From contig NC_033567.1 in assembly GCF_001680005.1 (NCBI RefSeq), forward strand, positions 4,464,001 to 4,528,000: a DNA stretch of 64,000 nucleotides, given 5' to 3'. Origin of the DNA: Plasmodium coatneyi (lineage: Eukaryota; Apicomplexa; Aconoidasida; Haemosporida; Plasmodiidae). A program made the position numbers and the translations under genes. The notes below the pieces were generated by a model that ran no database searches, was not told where the DNA came from, and saw nothing but the letters and a program-made list of their open reading frames with translations. Position 1 is the first letter of the stretch. Each line of letters opens with the position of its first letter. Of the stretch, positions 47,101 to 59,470 are shown in pieces.

Positions 47101-50100
47101 CGATTTTTACGTATACCCGAAGAAATTTTTCATTCTCTCTAAGAAATGGAAAAAAATTATCGTTTTGTTTTTACCTAAAAAGGTGGGTCCCTTTTTTGAA
47201 AAATTGCACCTGTCTATATATTCTGTAACAGGTGGGGCAGTAGATATGAATTATCAGAAGGGGTTGACGAATGGGGACAAAAAAAAAGACAGCGGGCCAC
47301 TCTGCGATAGTCCTTTCTCTAACGACATAGAGTTAGACTTAGCCAACAAGCAGATTGACAATTACTTGTATGATATATTCTCCTTATGTTTAACGGGGGA
47401 AGGAATAAAGTGCTGTCTGAAAATGAGCGAAAGTTACTTAAACTTCCACAAAATTCTCTTAAACTCAGTTCAGCAAAAAAACGTAGAAATTAGGAACTGT
47501 AGCTACTGCGACCTTGCCTGGTTTGTAGACCCCGCCGACTTGAGGAGCGACTCCCCAATATGCATAAATCCTACAAAGGGAAATTTACTAAAAAATGAAA
47601 GAAAAACGCTAACAGTTTCCATCAAAACGGATAGCGCAATGGCGATAAAGAAAGAAATAAAAATCAACTATGTGGAGAAGAATTTCAGCAAAAGTGACAA
47701 AATGAAGAACAACGTTTATTTCACATCCCTCACCGTGGAAGGAGAAGTTTGCAAGTCCTTCATTCAGGTGAGTACCGAAATTGTGAAGGAAGATTCAGAG
47801 GAGAAATTCGCCCCACTAGCAGAAGGTGCCACCATTGGGGAAACCATATTAAAGCATAACCGTGCTGCCATGAAGGAGTCTCCCCAAAAGAGCAAGCAAC
47901 TGTTGCCTGCCCACCTAGGGGACGTTCTAGAAGAAGATATTAACTTCAAATATGTAAAGGTAAATCAAATCAAAGCATGTTTGATCAAAGTGAAAAATAC
48001 AGGAAAGTTCAAAATATTCTACGTAGCAGAAATAAATGAGGACTCCTTTTTAAATTACCTATGTGTGGAATGTCTAACTGACAGTATAAATTCAAACGAA
48101 ATGAAAATAATAAAACTGAAGGTAAGATCAGGTAGGAAGGTCAAATTGCAGAATGTGCCTCTCCTGATACACTTTTACGACATGGAAAACAATCACATTC
48201 AAACGTACAAATATTCCATTTCTGTCTCTTTCGATTATAACTATGTTAAGGTTATCCCCTCTATTCTTAATTATGACTCTGTGGAGGTTAAAAAGGAAGA
48301 AACCCGATTCTTTAAAATTATTAATGATGGACATTTTGACTTTAAATACGAGATAAAATTGTTGAAGAGTAAAATAAAGAACGCAGAAAAGGATGAGGTG
48401 TTACGGTATAACAATTTGGGATGTGTGCAATATGATGCAAATGCTGATTTTAAGAGCCCCTTTTCCATTTCACCAATTAGCGGTTTGGTGAAGTCCAAGG
48501 GGGAGGAAACCGTCACGGTTCAGTTTAATTCTTCTGAAGAGAGGCAGTACAGATTTGTCTACATTGTGGAGGTGGAAAATCTCATGTCGGACACGCTACA
48601 TACTGATAGTAAGAAGAAGGATCATAGGGTTAACAGACAACCCACTGATAACCACAGAGAAGTCATTAAAATTTTTGCCTCTTCTGTGAAGCCCACCATT
48701 TCCTGCGATGTCAAAAACATATTCGAAGAAGTTCTACTATTAAAAAAAACAGAAAACTATGCCAACTTTTTAGATAATTTCCTAGGCAAAAACAGCTACT
48801 ATAATTCAGATGATAATACGCTATACTACAGATGGTGCCACGTGAATGAGTGCATTAATGAGCGGATAAAAATCTGCAACACGTCCGATGTAAATGCGAA
48901 GGTTCATATAGAAATTAAGGAACTCGAATTTGCCAACTATAGGAATAAAAGCGGAAAGGGAAAAGAAAAGGAACGCGAAAAAAAGGGGGATAAGGGAAAA
49001 GAGAACGAGAACGAACCAAAAAGATCCAGCGTCATTCCCCAACAAACACACCCCATCCGTTTTAACATGCGAGTTCAAAATGACAATGAAATAAAGTCAA
49101 AATGGTATTTGACCGAATTGAATGAACAACGGGGTGGTGTCACCTACGGTGATGCGTCCTCCTCTCTCAGCACCACCACAGAGGTTACGCGTTACCAGCA
49201 CAAATATTTAGACATATGTTTTTATTCAAACCAAATAGGAAGTAAAAAATTTCTCGTAAATATTCACCTGACCAATCAGCAAAACGTGCTATGTTTTTCC
49301 TTTTACATAAGTGTAGAATTTTTTTTGCCCTCCATTAATCTGATTGTTCCACAAAGCTTGCTGAATCAGCGCCGACAAGATAATATCTACGATTTGGGGG
49401 ATATCCACCTGAACAGTGTCATTTCGTTTAAAGTGCGGTTAAGAAATTGCTTCAAGTATCCCGTCTTTGTGAAGGTCTTCTTTGAAAGGGATAATTTGGC
49501 GCTAGATTGCTGGCGGGGTATGGAGGAACGGAAGGGACAACTAAAAGAAAGAGTCAACCTCGTGAATGAACCAAAAGAAGCGCAACACAAAAAGGGGGAT
49601 GCAAAAAATAGCAACGTTTCAGAGTCCACATATGAGAAAGGCATTCCGCGTAACGATACAAACCACCATACATGTGTGCAGGAAAAAAAAGATATTTATA
49701 ATGCCACAAATAGGAGCTCCTTTTTTACCACCATTGATAACTATGTAGGATTACGCACAAGAAACAACACCACCTATTTTGACTACAAAAATGTTAAGGA
49801 TTTACTGTACAAAACTAGGGAGAAGCAAATGCACATGTTCAGTTGGGGCTACCTCTACTACATAGGCCATAGCAACTACATGATAAGGGAAAACGAAGTG
49901 GAAAGTATTAAAATAAAAGTGGATAAAAATAAGTTGGAAGAAATGATAAAGAGAAGGAACACACAAAGGCGGAGCTTAAAAGGGATGGAAGGAGAAGAGT
50001 GTAATGCGGTGGATTACATTCCAAATGAGCTCGATGCGACTGAGCAGACAACTACCCCGAATGAGGAGCTTAACAAAAAGGGATTAGAAGAAGACAGTGA

Positions 50101-53100
50101 AAAGGGGAAAAAAAGTGTTATTGAAAAGCTAAAGAGGCAAGATCCGGATAAAAGTAAGGATCCAAAAAATGTGCGTGGAAATTTAACCAAAAATTCGACT
50201 ACTCTAATCGCTGGCCAAGAGAAGCAACTTTTAGGAAGCATACAAATTAGCGTGCTCAATAATAACTACGAATTTTACAATTTAAAGTTCCTTGGAAATA
50301 TAGTAGAAACGAACAACTACTGGAATTTAGAACTCTTAAAAAATAGCATAAGAAAAGTGTATAACGGTAAAAACGTGGACATTTTTAAGAATCACATCAA
50401 TTTTGATCTTTTACCTGTGGGGTATAACCACTCATTTAGGGTTCCCTACGTGAACGACAACAACCACGATTTATTCTTCCAAGTAGAGGTGGAAAAAAAG
50501 ATAAAAGGTGTCATTGATATTAGGCCTTTAATTGGTTCCATACCAGCCAATAGCTCCTTTCCGTTTTCTGTTCAAATGGACATAAGAGAATCCATCACTT
50601 TGGTGAAGAAGCAAATCTCGTTTAAGTTTTCTGCAAACCCTTTTAACAAAAAGAATCCCAAAGGGAAGGATGAAGATGGAGTGTATAATGATTCCTTATA
50701 CGTAAGTTTAACCTCGGAAGAAATAAAATTTTCCTGTAGTAAGAAAAAAATTATTTTCAAAAATGTTCCCTTCTTTAATTATTCCAAGAGCGAATTGGTG
50801 CTGGAAAATATGTCCAATGTAAAGGTATTTGTCGAATTGAACATCGTGCCACTAAACGGGGTAGATGACATAACGTCTGTTTATGCTTTTCGCCCGTTTA
50901 GCGAGAAAAGGGTTGCTTTGTTAGTGAACAGGATGGATAAAAATCTCCTAACTGATCAAGTTACTGGAGAGAAGACAGAACAATTGGGGAACTCGTCGGC
51001 CAATTGTAAGCAGGGGGGGAACATTAAAAACGCTTCAGAAGTTAACGAATTGGTAGGAGAAATAAAAAAAAATGAAGATGGACACGTGGTTGGTAACCCT
51101 AATGGGGTAAATATGGAAGATGAGACGGGCGAAAATAAACCCATCGACGAGTTTTACATGACCAAATACGACTTGACCTTGTCTGATTTGGGAGATAATT
51201 CGCGCAACGGGGAAGGAAGCGGCTTTAATGAGACACACATTGGAGAAAACGACGTGATTGGAAAATGCAGTGAAATAATTGGAAGTGGAAATGTTGTAAC
51301 GAGCAAAACACAGCAGCAATGCAGGGTCGTCAAAAAATACATAACCATCAAGGGAAAGCAGAAGAAGCGCCTGGAACTGTTTTGCTTTCACCACATGTAT
51401 AGGAAAACTTTCGACGCCGTGCTTCACATAAGGATAAAATTCTCCAACGAAATTAGCGTACCGATCAAAATGACATTCGAAAATTACGATCACAGCAATG
51501 AATTTGTGTTGGCGGATTGGAATCACAACGGTATTGTAGACAACATGGACGAGAAGAAAAAAGTCCCAAAAAAATACAAAATGGTTGTACTGAGCAGGGG
51601 AGTGTTAAAAAAGATAAATCATAAAATATACATGCTGAACATTTCGAATGAGAGCTTACAGTACTTTTTCGAGAAAATCAGCGAAACGGGACAGAATGGA
51701 GGAAGAAGCTGCATCCTGCCAAATAGCGGCAAGCATAACGGGGAAAATAACAAGAGCGAGAATCACAACGACAACAATTCCGAATGTATTAACTATAAGG
51801 GGTGTGTAAAAGAAAATAACTTTTCCCTAATAAGATTCCTGTTTAACATTTTCAATTCGATGGACTACAATGGACGCTACAACCTTTATGTAAATGATAA
51901 GAAAGAGCAGTCCATAGATTTTGAGCTGAAGGTAATTGAGCCCCTAACCTTTTTTAATACGTCTTCTATACATGTGAACAATTTAATATTAGGAAAAAGC
52001 TACTGCTTCGTTTTTTACCTAATCAATTTTGACCTAATGGACATCAATTTTGAGTTTGACCAGAATTCTTACAATTCGTTTAACAGCAAAAAGGAGACCA
52101 TCAAGATTGTTCCATTTAGGGGTACTGTAAAATCATGCTATAGGAAGAATAAGTACCTGTATAAGGAGATAAGAAAATTAAATAAGGATGATTCAACAAG
52201 CGTAGATGATCCCAACAAAAAGGGAACCATCACGGATGGGAACTCCTCCTCTGGTGCGATTTCCACGTTGAGCAATTCTGACCAAAGTGATTCTAATGGA
52301 AGCGGTATTCTGAGTGATATTCATAACAAGGGTGCGTTAATTGGAGAGAGAAAAAGTGTAAAAAAAAGGATAAAGGTCAATTACGTAAACCATTATGAGA
52401 ATACTAAGCTGCACAACGATAGTGACAACTGGTCATGCTCGTTGGCCAATTCGTCGGACGGGTCGGCATCTTCATCAAATATCAGTTATGGAAAAAATAA
52501 AGTAGAACGAAGAGCGCAAAATGAACGAACCATGTTATATGGAAGGTACAAGAAGGAATACATCCTCCCGGCACATTTCCCCCAATGGGAGTACATAAAT
52601 ACGTCATGCGATTCGGGTAGTGAGTCAGACAGCGAATGGAATAGCCAAGCATGCGTCAGCCTACCGGAGGGAAACAGCGGAAAGGATGAAAATTCCCACA
52701 GCAGTAAGTATTTCCTGCTTAATTATTACCTGAGAAATATATGGAAAAACGATAGCAACAAATTTATAAGAGACGTTAAACATGTGCGGGGAAAAGGAAG
52801 GTGTAAAAAAATCAAGCTGTTCTTCAAACCACATCTGGAGCAGTTCTACAATTTTAACTTGCTATGCAGAATAGGGTCAAAGGAAGAACTGTTACAGGTT
52901 AATTTCAAAACGCAGGTCAGTAAAATTAATATAAATTGCTACATTGAAAATTTTGACCAGGAAAAAGTGCAGCTAAATTTGGAGGACAACACATATAGTG
53001 GAAAGCAAAAGAAATATAAGAGTCACCTGATCCATATTTACGGTCATATAGATTTTAAAGAAACTTTAATAGGAAGAAAAAAGTTGTCCAAATTTGTTAT

Positions 53101-56100
53101 TGAAAATTTAGGTAATTTCGATCTGGTTTATAAATACTACCTACAAAAGAAGGATGAGGAAATTGATATAACCTGCAGTGGGGATTGCATTCCCCAGAAT
53201 TCCACCTATTCCATTTCTGTTGAATACAACCCCTTGAAGAACCAAACATATGTCAACTACTTGACCATTAATATTATGGACTACTATCTTATTAATTTAA
53301 AAATCACTGCAGTTGCTATTGACTTTTTAATTAATTTTTCTTTTTACAATTATGACTTTGGCAACGTTATTTTGTTCCCCGTATTGGATGACAGTGGTAA
53401 GATGAAGGGCATAACGAACATAGATCAGTGCTATGAAGAGAGTTTTTCCTCCAGTGATAGCTCACTGTCGTCTTTGATTCATACCTTCAAAAATAATGAA
53501 AGGGATAAGAGGGTGAAGGAGCGCGAGGAGGAGAAGGCTAAGGCGCTCGCTGGTGAAGACGCGCAGAATGAAACTGGGAAGCATAAAAAGGGCAAGAAGA
53601 AAAGACACAAAAGGGACAAGCAGGACAAGAAGAAGGAGAGTAAAACGAGGAAGGATAATACGCAGAATGAAGTGGACGAAGAGGGGGATGCCACTGAACA
53701 AGCTGAAAAAGAAAAGGGGGAAGACAAATCGAAAGAAGACCATAAACAGGAGAAGCGAAACAAGGAGAAACACACACCAGGTAAGGAGAAACACAAAGAC
53801 GATAAAACAGAACAGGAAAAAGACCAAAGCAAAACAAACGATACTAATTTGAGCCAAAGTGCAAAAAGTGGAAAAAGCGGAAAGCACAAAGTAGCGAATA
53901 TTGTGGGAGCCAAAATTAAAGAGGCGAAGATGCAAGAAGATCATGCAGACAACGAAATGGACGTCCTATCAGAAAAGGAAAGCAACAATGTGGTAGAAGC
54001 GAAACTGATCATTAGCAACAATAATGATGTAGATTGCTACATAGAATATGAACTGAATGAGGAATGCCTTACCATAAGGAATTATCGAAAAAAGGTACAC
54101 CTGAAAAGAAAAAGCAAGATCTGTCTTTTTATCCAATTTAAACCAAATGAAGAGAAGAATTATAACTACAAAATACCTTTTATGATAAACGGAGATGTGG
54201 GCAAAATGGTTTACATACACCTAACAGGATCAGCCACGCATTTCAAACTCCCCTTTTCAAGTAATAATTCGAACGAAATAAATTTCGAGAATGTACATGT
54301 GGATAAAGAAAGCATTTCAAAATTTACACTTCACAATAAAAATTCAGAAGATATATATTTTAACGTCTTAAATTATGGCTACTTAGAAAAGCACTACCTT
54401 TCCTTTGTAAAGTTTGATAATTCTGTTTTGCACATTTTAAAGAAGAAGGAAAAAAAGACATTCGAGGTGAAGTTCCTCCCGGAGAAGTATCTTAACGTGG
54501 AAATTCCCCTATACCTTAGTGTAAGCTACCGGGGGAAAAAAATTGCCTATTACTTGACCAGCATTAAATTGAGAAGCATATGCTACAAAATTGTTCTGAA
54601 GGAGAATTTGCTCACTTTCAATAAGGCGGGGCAGCAGGACGGGCAAGCGCTGTGCTCCACAGACACAAGTGGAATTAGCCAATTTGAGGAAGTTAAGGAA
54701 AAGCTGTTTAAGGGCACGCATGGGAAAGACTCCATAAAAGGAAGGAAAATCCAGCTGCACAACAGGGGTGACATGAACGCCCAGTTTCAAATTGTGTACC
54801 CACAAAAGTACGAAAAATTCTTGCAGGTATATCCAAAAAAGGGGATTATCTTTTCCTTCAACATAACAAGCATTTACATCTTCGTGGACACCGATTTTGT
54901 GACGAAGGATTTGTTCCTGAACGATGTGTCCGTCGATTTGCTCCCCAAATTTAATAAAATCAATGGCAAAATTTTTTTAAACATATTTATTAATACGCGT
55001 AATGACATGAACAAGTGTAGGAGTGGGTATGTGAATAATTCCAAGTTGATCACTGCGGGGGAAAATGTACAGAGTGGGCAGACCGCCAGTGTTGAGGAGG
55101 CTGAAAATGAAGGGGGAAAAGATCAGGGTGCAGACAACTCTGAAAAGGGCGAAAACACCCATTGTGACGACAAAAACGTGAATGCAATTTGCCTAAAAAA
55201 TGAAACCGTTGTCACATTCCTGACGGACATCAGAAAACCGATAAGCAAGACCATCGAAATATGCAACGAAACGGAATCTAACTTTAAAATGAAATATAAG
55301 TTCCTGTCCAATGAAGGCAATTTTTTCTCGCTGGAAAAACATGAAGACGTTGTGAAACCGAACGAAAGCGGCACATTTCAAATTGTTTACAATCCTCTTT
55401 TTGTGCAGAAAAGGAGGAAAAACAGTAATAACTATCACAACACTTTGTGCTTAAAATATTTGAAATATTTTCCCAAAATTCATCATATATCTAAGCTGGT
55501 AATTTATTACCCGAACGAGGTGGTGAAAAATTATACCTTATTAGGCTATGCAAATAGTAGCAATTACGAAAAGAAGAAATGTTTCAATTTCAAATCGAAG
55601 GTTTTGAACAGTGCTTCCATCAGAATAAGGAATTGGCTAAATGAAAACCAGACGCTGTTCCTTTCGTCTCTTGTTTGTGACAAAGACTTGAATATTTCGC
55701 ATAGCGACTGCTTCTTTTTTTACGTGAGTGCAGCTGTAGGCAGTTAGGTGTACTATCGACGGGGCAGCAATTTAAAAAAAAAAGAAAAAATGGTTAAACG
55801 AAGTACAACTAAACGAAATGCGTAACGTACAGAAGTATCCGATAGGCAATGAGCGCCCCCCACCTGGTCGAACAACCGTGGAAGCGAAAAAAAAAATGCG
55901 AACCCTTATTACACTTCTCCACCCGCAGATACAAAACAAGGTCGAGCTAACCAATAAGGAGGAAAAAAACGTGCCATTTAAAGTCATATCATTGAAGGAT
56001 GGAATGTACCATGTGATACTGACCTTTTCGAATGAAAAATATGAAGACGCGTATAAGATCCTCCTCCAGTTTGAAATAACCAAAAGCGAATTTCTGTCCA

Positions 56101-57464
56101 TAAAAAATGTAAAGGGAAATAAAAAAGAAATAATAAAAGAGCAAGTGAGCATTTATAACCCCCTGGATGAGGATATAAAAATGGATGCACTTGTTGACTA
56201 CACTTACGCATTTTTGGACAAGTCTATAATTCTCCAGAGGAAAAAAAAAAATACTATTAACATATACTTCTGCATCGTTAAAAACGAGATCGACAGAGAT
56301 GTCACCATTTCGTTTGCTAACAAAACAACAGGAACGTACAAATTTAAATTTATTCTCAACGTAAGTATGAACAACTTCGAAGAAAACTTTTACTTCAATA
56401 CTGATTTGGGATCTATTCAAATAAATGAAATATCCTTTACAAATGTGTGTAACCAGAAAATTAATTACGACGTGGTTATAGAAGATTATGACGAGGAGAA
56501 CAAAAACTCCAAGCAAATATTCCAGTGTGTCGACAAATCCATCAGTGCTAAATCTGTGGATACAAATTTTTTCTTAAAGAACGAGACCCTCAATAACTTG
56601 ACGGAGAAGATTAACCTTACCGTGAAGTATAACCCCCCCGACGTGCAGACGAATAAGGCCATTTTGAAGCTCCTCTCAAAGGAGGGCATCATTTACAAGG
56701 TTGTTAAAAAAGAAAGCGCGGAAATGAAAAAAAAAAAAAAAAAAAAAAAAATGAAAATGTGTGACACTGCTTCATTGTGGAATGATCGAATGTTTGAATG
56801 ATGAAGAAGCAAGCGTCACGCGCGTGTATATCGTGCACCAGCGCATACATACTCACAATGCGCTGCTGCATCTTTAAACACATTTGTAACGCTAAATTCC
56901 TTTGCAGGGGCTACTAATCGGGAAAAGTGTGGCGCCGAAACCGAAGGGACCGATATTCTGCTCATCGCAAAAAACCACACTCATTTCTTTTACGAATCCG
57001 TTCTTTCACATGAAGCAGTTTTTTTTAAAAGTAATAAATCGCTCGTGAGAGTTAACAAGTTCGACTTCGCGGGAGCGCTAGTACTGCTGGGTGTATATGT
57101 TAATATATCCTCATTTCTGCCTCGCCCCTTTTTTCCCCAAGGCGGACGAATTCTTTTCTGTCCCATTTGAAGTCACCAAAGTAGAAGCGCGCCAAACAAT
57201 TCATATACCACTTAAATGCAAAGCGACAAGTGCCATCTCTGGTAAGAGCAAAAGTGAATGTTCAACCGAATGGCGTAGCGCGAGGGCGCACACATGTGTA
57301 TATACAAGCGTGTCGTGCTTTTACTGTTGCTGTTCGTTTTTACTCAGTTTTTCGAAAATGACATTTCCTTTTGCACGTTTCTTCGTATACACCTTCTTTA
57401 AGGCAAGCTTATAATCAAGTCGGAGGATGGCATCACGTGGATGTATTATTTGACAGGACAGTAA
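35165..57464 (+). CDS. giant HYDIN-like axonemal central-pair protein
   Basis: Fourteen exons: 35165-35436, 35631-35721, 35828-35857, 36062-36121, 36283-36504, 36669-36737, 36838-37026, 37177-38958, 39108-41151, 41340-55723, 55929-56699, 56908-57030, 57142-57241, 57403-57464. All junctions are GT-AG and in phase; total 6,732 residues. Exon 10 alone is 14.4 kb. The start (FQITPDIVTF, PFKKYERVVTLKN) and end (APKPKGPIF, ISFTNPFF, WMYYLTGQ) follow vertebrate HYDIN, and GEGIVAEVLI in exon 7 fits a HYDIN repeat boundary. The body is a string of Ig-like ASH/MSP repeats, broken by Lys/Glu-rich inserts (residues about 1986-2055, 2986-3206, 5626-5773). HYDIN sits on the C2 projection of the central-pair microtubules; in Plasmodium the only flagellated cell is the male gamete. 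Exon 5's donor (GTTAGA) and exon 11's (GTTGTT) are weak. Confidence 0.92.
42526..42585 (+). repeat. short tandem repeat in the HYDIN-like protein (KDQxx)
   Basis: Four near-identical 15-base units encode VKDQL, VKDQP, AKDQP, VKDQK in a row, followed by a Lys/Glu-rich stretch. This is a size-variable insert typical of Plasmodium proteins, placed between structured repeats. Confidence 0.85.
45600..46200 (+). repeat. Lys/Glu-rich low-complexity insert in the HYDIN-like protein
   Basis: About 200 residues of mostly Lys, Glu, Asp and Gly, encoded by AAG/AAA/GAA/GAG-rich purine sequence, with irregular KKKK and EKE repeats. A similar block lies at 53460-53900. The purine bias creates long spurious frames on the opposite strand. 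Confidence 0.85.
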
Positions 57465-57492
57465 AATAAAATAAAGTTACTACTGAAGGATG

Positions 57493-58690
57493 TCACCTTT
57501 TTGTCCAAGAAGACACAATTGTTTCCAACTTGAGAAAAATTTTATCCACCTTTTTAAAAAACTTTTCATCGTTTATTCTTCGTTTCCATAGATAAAAGGT
57601 TCTCTGCTTTTTTCTTAACATGTAATAACGACGTGCCTTTTCAAATTTGTTTTCCACTTTTTTTGAAGTTAAGTGCAGCCATTTGTAAAATGTATTCGTC
57701 ATAATTTCATCAATTCTCCTTTTTTTTACCTTAAAAAAAAAAAAAAATACATAAAACACTTTGTGTGTATGAATGCACACATTAGTGCATATGTACGAAT
57801 TACGAAAACGTGTGCACGAATTAACTTTTTGACAAATTCATGTGGGTAATTGCCTACGCTGTACTTTTAAGTATGCTCCCTTTGTGGCCAAGAATTGATT
57901 TTTGATAATTTTGAAGATGCGAAATTTTAGCATTTTTCTCTGTTTTGCGTCAATGAAACGGGTGATAAACTGGGCAACACATTTTGCCAACTTGCTTGAG
58001 CATTTATGTTTTCTGTTTTGGTGAGGAAAAGAAAAAATAAATAAGCACTCGCGAATGTTCAGCATACAACATAGACGCAGTTGCGACAAAATGGAGGTTA
58101 TTTTTGAAGAATGCGTGAATATAACATATATTTGAGAAGGGGGGATTCGGTCCATGCACAGAACGGGAAAAATGCCTTAACATAAGGCGCAAAAAATGTA
58201 CAGAAAAAGGAAAAAAATAGACACATGTAACATCAACTGTGGTATTCATTTGGGTTTTACAGAAAGGACAGGAAAACGAGCTTCCTCCTTCTCCGAAGAT
58301 CGCTTAATTTAAGAACGCAGAGAAGGCTCTGCATTTTATAATAATCATTTGTAATTGCAGAAAATGCTCGTCTTTTCAGCTTAGTGCGATAGTACTCTTT
58401 AACAACTTTTAACAGTTTGACGTGCTCTGCTTTGTCTTCTTCTATTTTTTTCTTTTCCCTAAAGCGTTATTTTGAAGGTGTACAAGCGGTTGTGTGGGGA
58501 ACAGAGTTGCTCATTTTTTCTCAATTTTATTATTTTATTTTATTTTCACAAATCAAGTTCAAAGTTGCGCATTTTTTTTCATTCCGTACAGTATATTATT
58601 AAATTGGATCCTTTTGGTCGGTAATAGCTTATTGGGGGAATTGTTCCCTTGTGCATTTTGCTGCTTAACTTTGTCGATGAATTTTTGCAT
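57493..58690 (-). CDS. SFI1-like repeat protein (candidate centrin binder)
   Basis: Four exons assembled by hand: 58690..58590, 58458..58261, 58012..57865 and 57729..57493; 227 residues. Junction phases 2, 2 and 0 all fit, with donors GTACGG, GTAAAA and GTACAG. The protein starts MQKFIDKVKQQNAQGNN and is very basic and aromatic. Spaced segments look like SFI1 centrin-binding repeats (hydrophobic helix with Trp/Phe in a Lys/Arg context): KRRAFSAITN, KFRIFKIIKN, FYKWLHLTSKK, FYLWKRRIN. Centrin/SFI1 fibres work at centriolar plaques and basal bodies. Family membership is inferred from pattern, not from search. The stop codon is only 28 bases from the HYDIN stop, tail to tail, so the 3' UTRs must overlap. 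Confidence 0.75.
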
Positions 58691-58934
58691 CTTTTATGAA
58701 CAGCTATGTACACGCATAAGCAGGGGAAAGATGACGTTGTTTTGAAAGGACGTCTCTACCTTATTTTCCTGGGGACAGTAAAATGCATTCAATATTGTAT
58801 GTACCAGATAGCACATGCAACGAAAGGTGCTCTACTTTGAACGTGTCCAAAGGGGATGTGCAATTTGAGGAAGCTTATTCACTTTTTGATAAGTGCGAGG
58901 AGCACTACTTATTATTTTATTAAAAAAAATTGCT

Positions 58935-58966
<32 letters not shown>

Positions 58967-59470
58967 AAGGATAATAATAAATTGCGTTGGATCCGTCCAA
59001 ACGATTGAGAATATTTGTAAGATACAAGAGAGTGTGTAAATTTTAAATGTAAAGAGGAGGAATATGCATTTATTTTACAAGTGGGGAAAAAAAAAAAATG
59101 CATATAAAAATGTTCACACATTACGCATAGAATTAAATTTTCAGAGTTAATTTAATTCTTAATTTGGTAAGGATTATTAAAAAAACAATTTGGAAAATTT
59201 ACAGAGCAGATATGTATACACACGTGAAGATTCCAAACGAATTTGCGAGAATGAAAAAATTCGAAAAAGGATATACATATATATGTCACTGTAATGATTA
59301 GACAAATGAGTGTAACTTGAAGTGCTGACTGGGGAAAATATACATGCTTGTATTTTTCCCCTACTCAGTTATGTGGAACGTGCACATGCACAGCCTCACA
59401 TGTGTGCATTTAAAAAATGGTTGATAATTAAAGTGGCCGATTAGCAGCCTACTCGTCCTATGCGTCCTCA
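58691..59470. other. intergenic, nothing supportable
   Basis: About 780 bases, upstream of the SFI1-like gene and downstream of HSP90. It contains an A run of 27 near 58942-58968 and AT-rich sequence that probably belongs to the HSP90 3' UTR. Confidence 0.5.
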
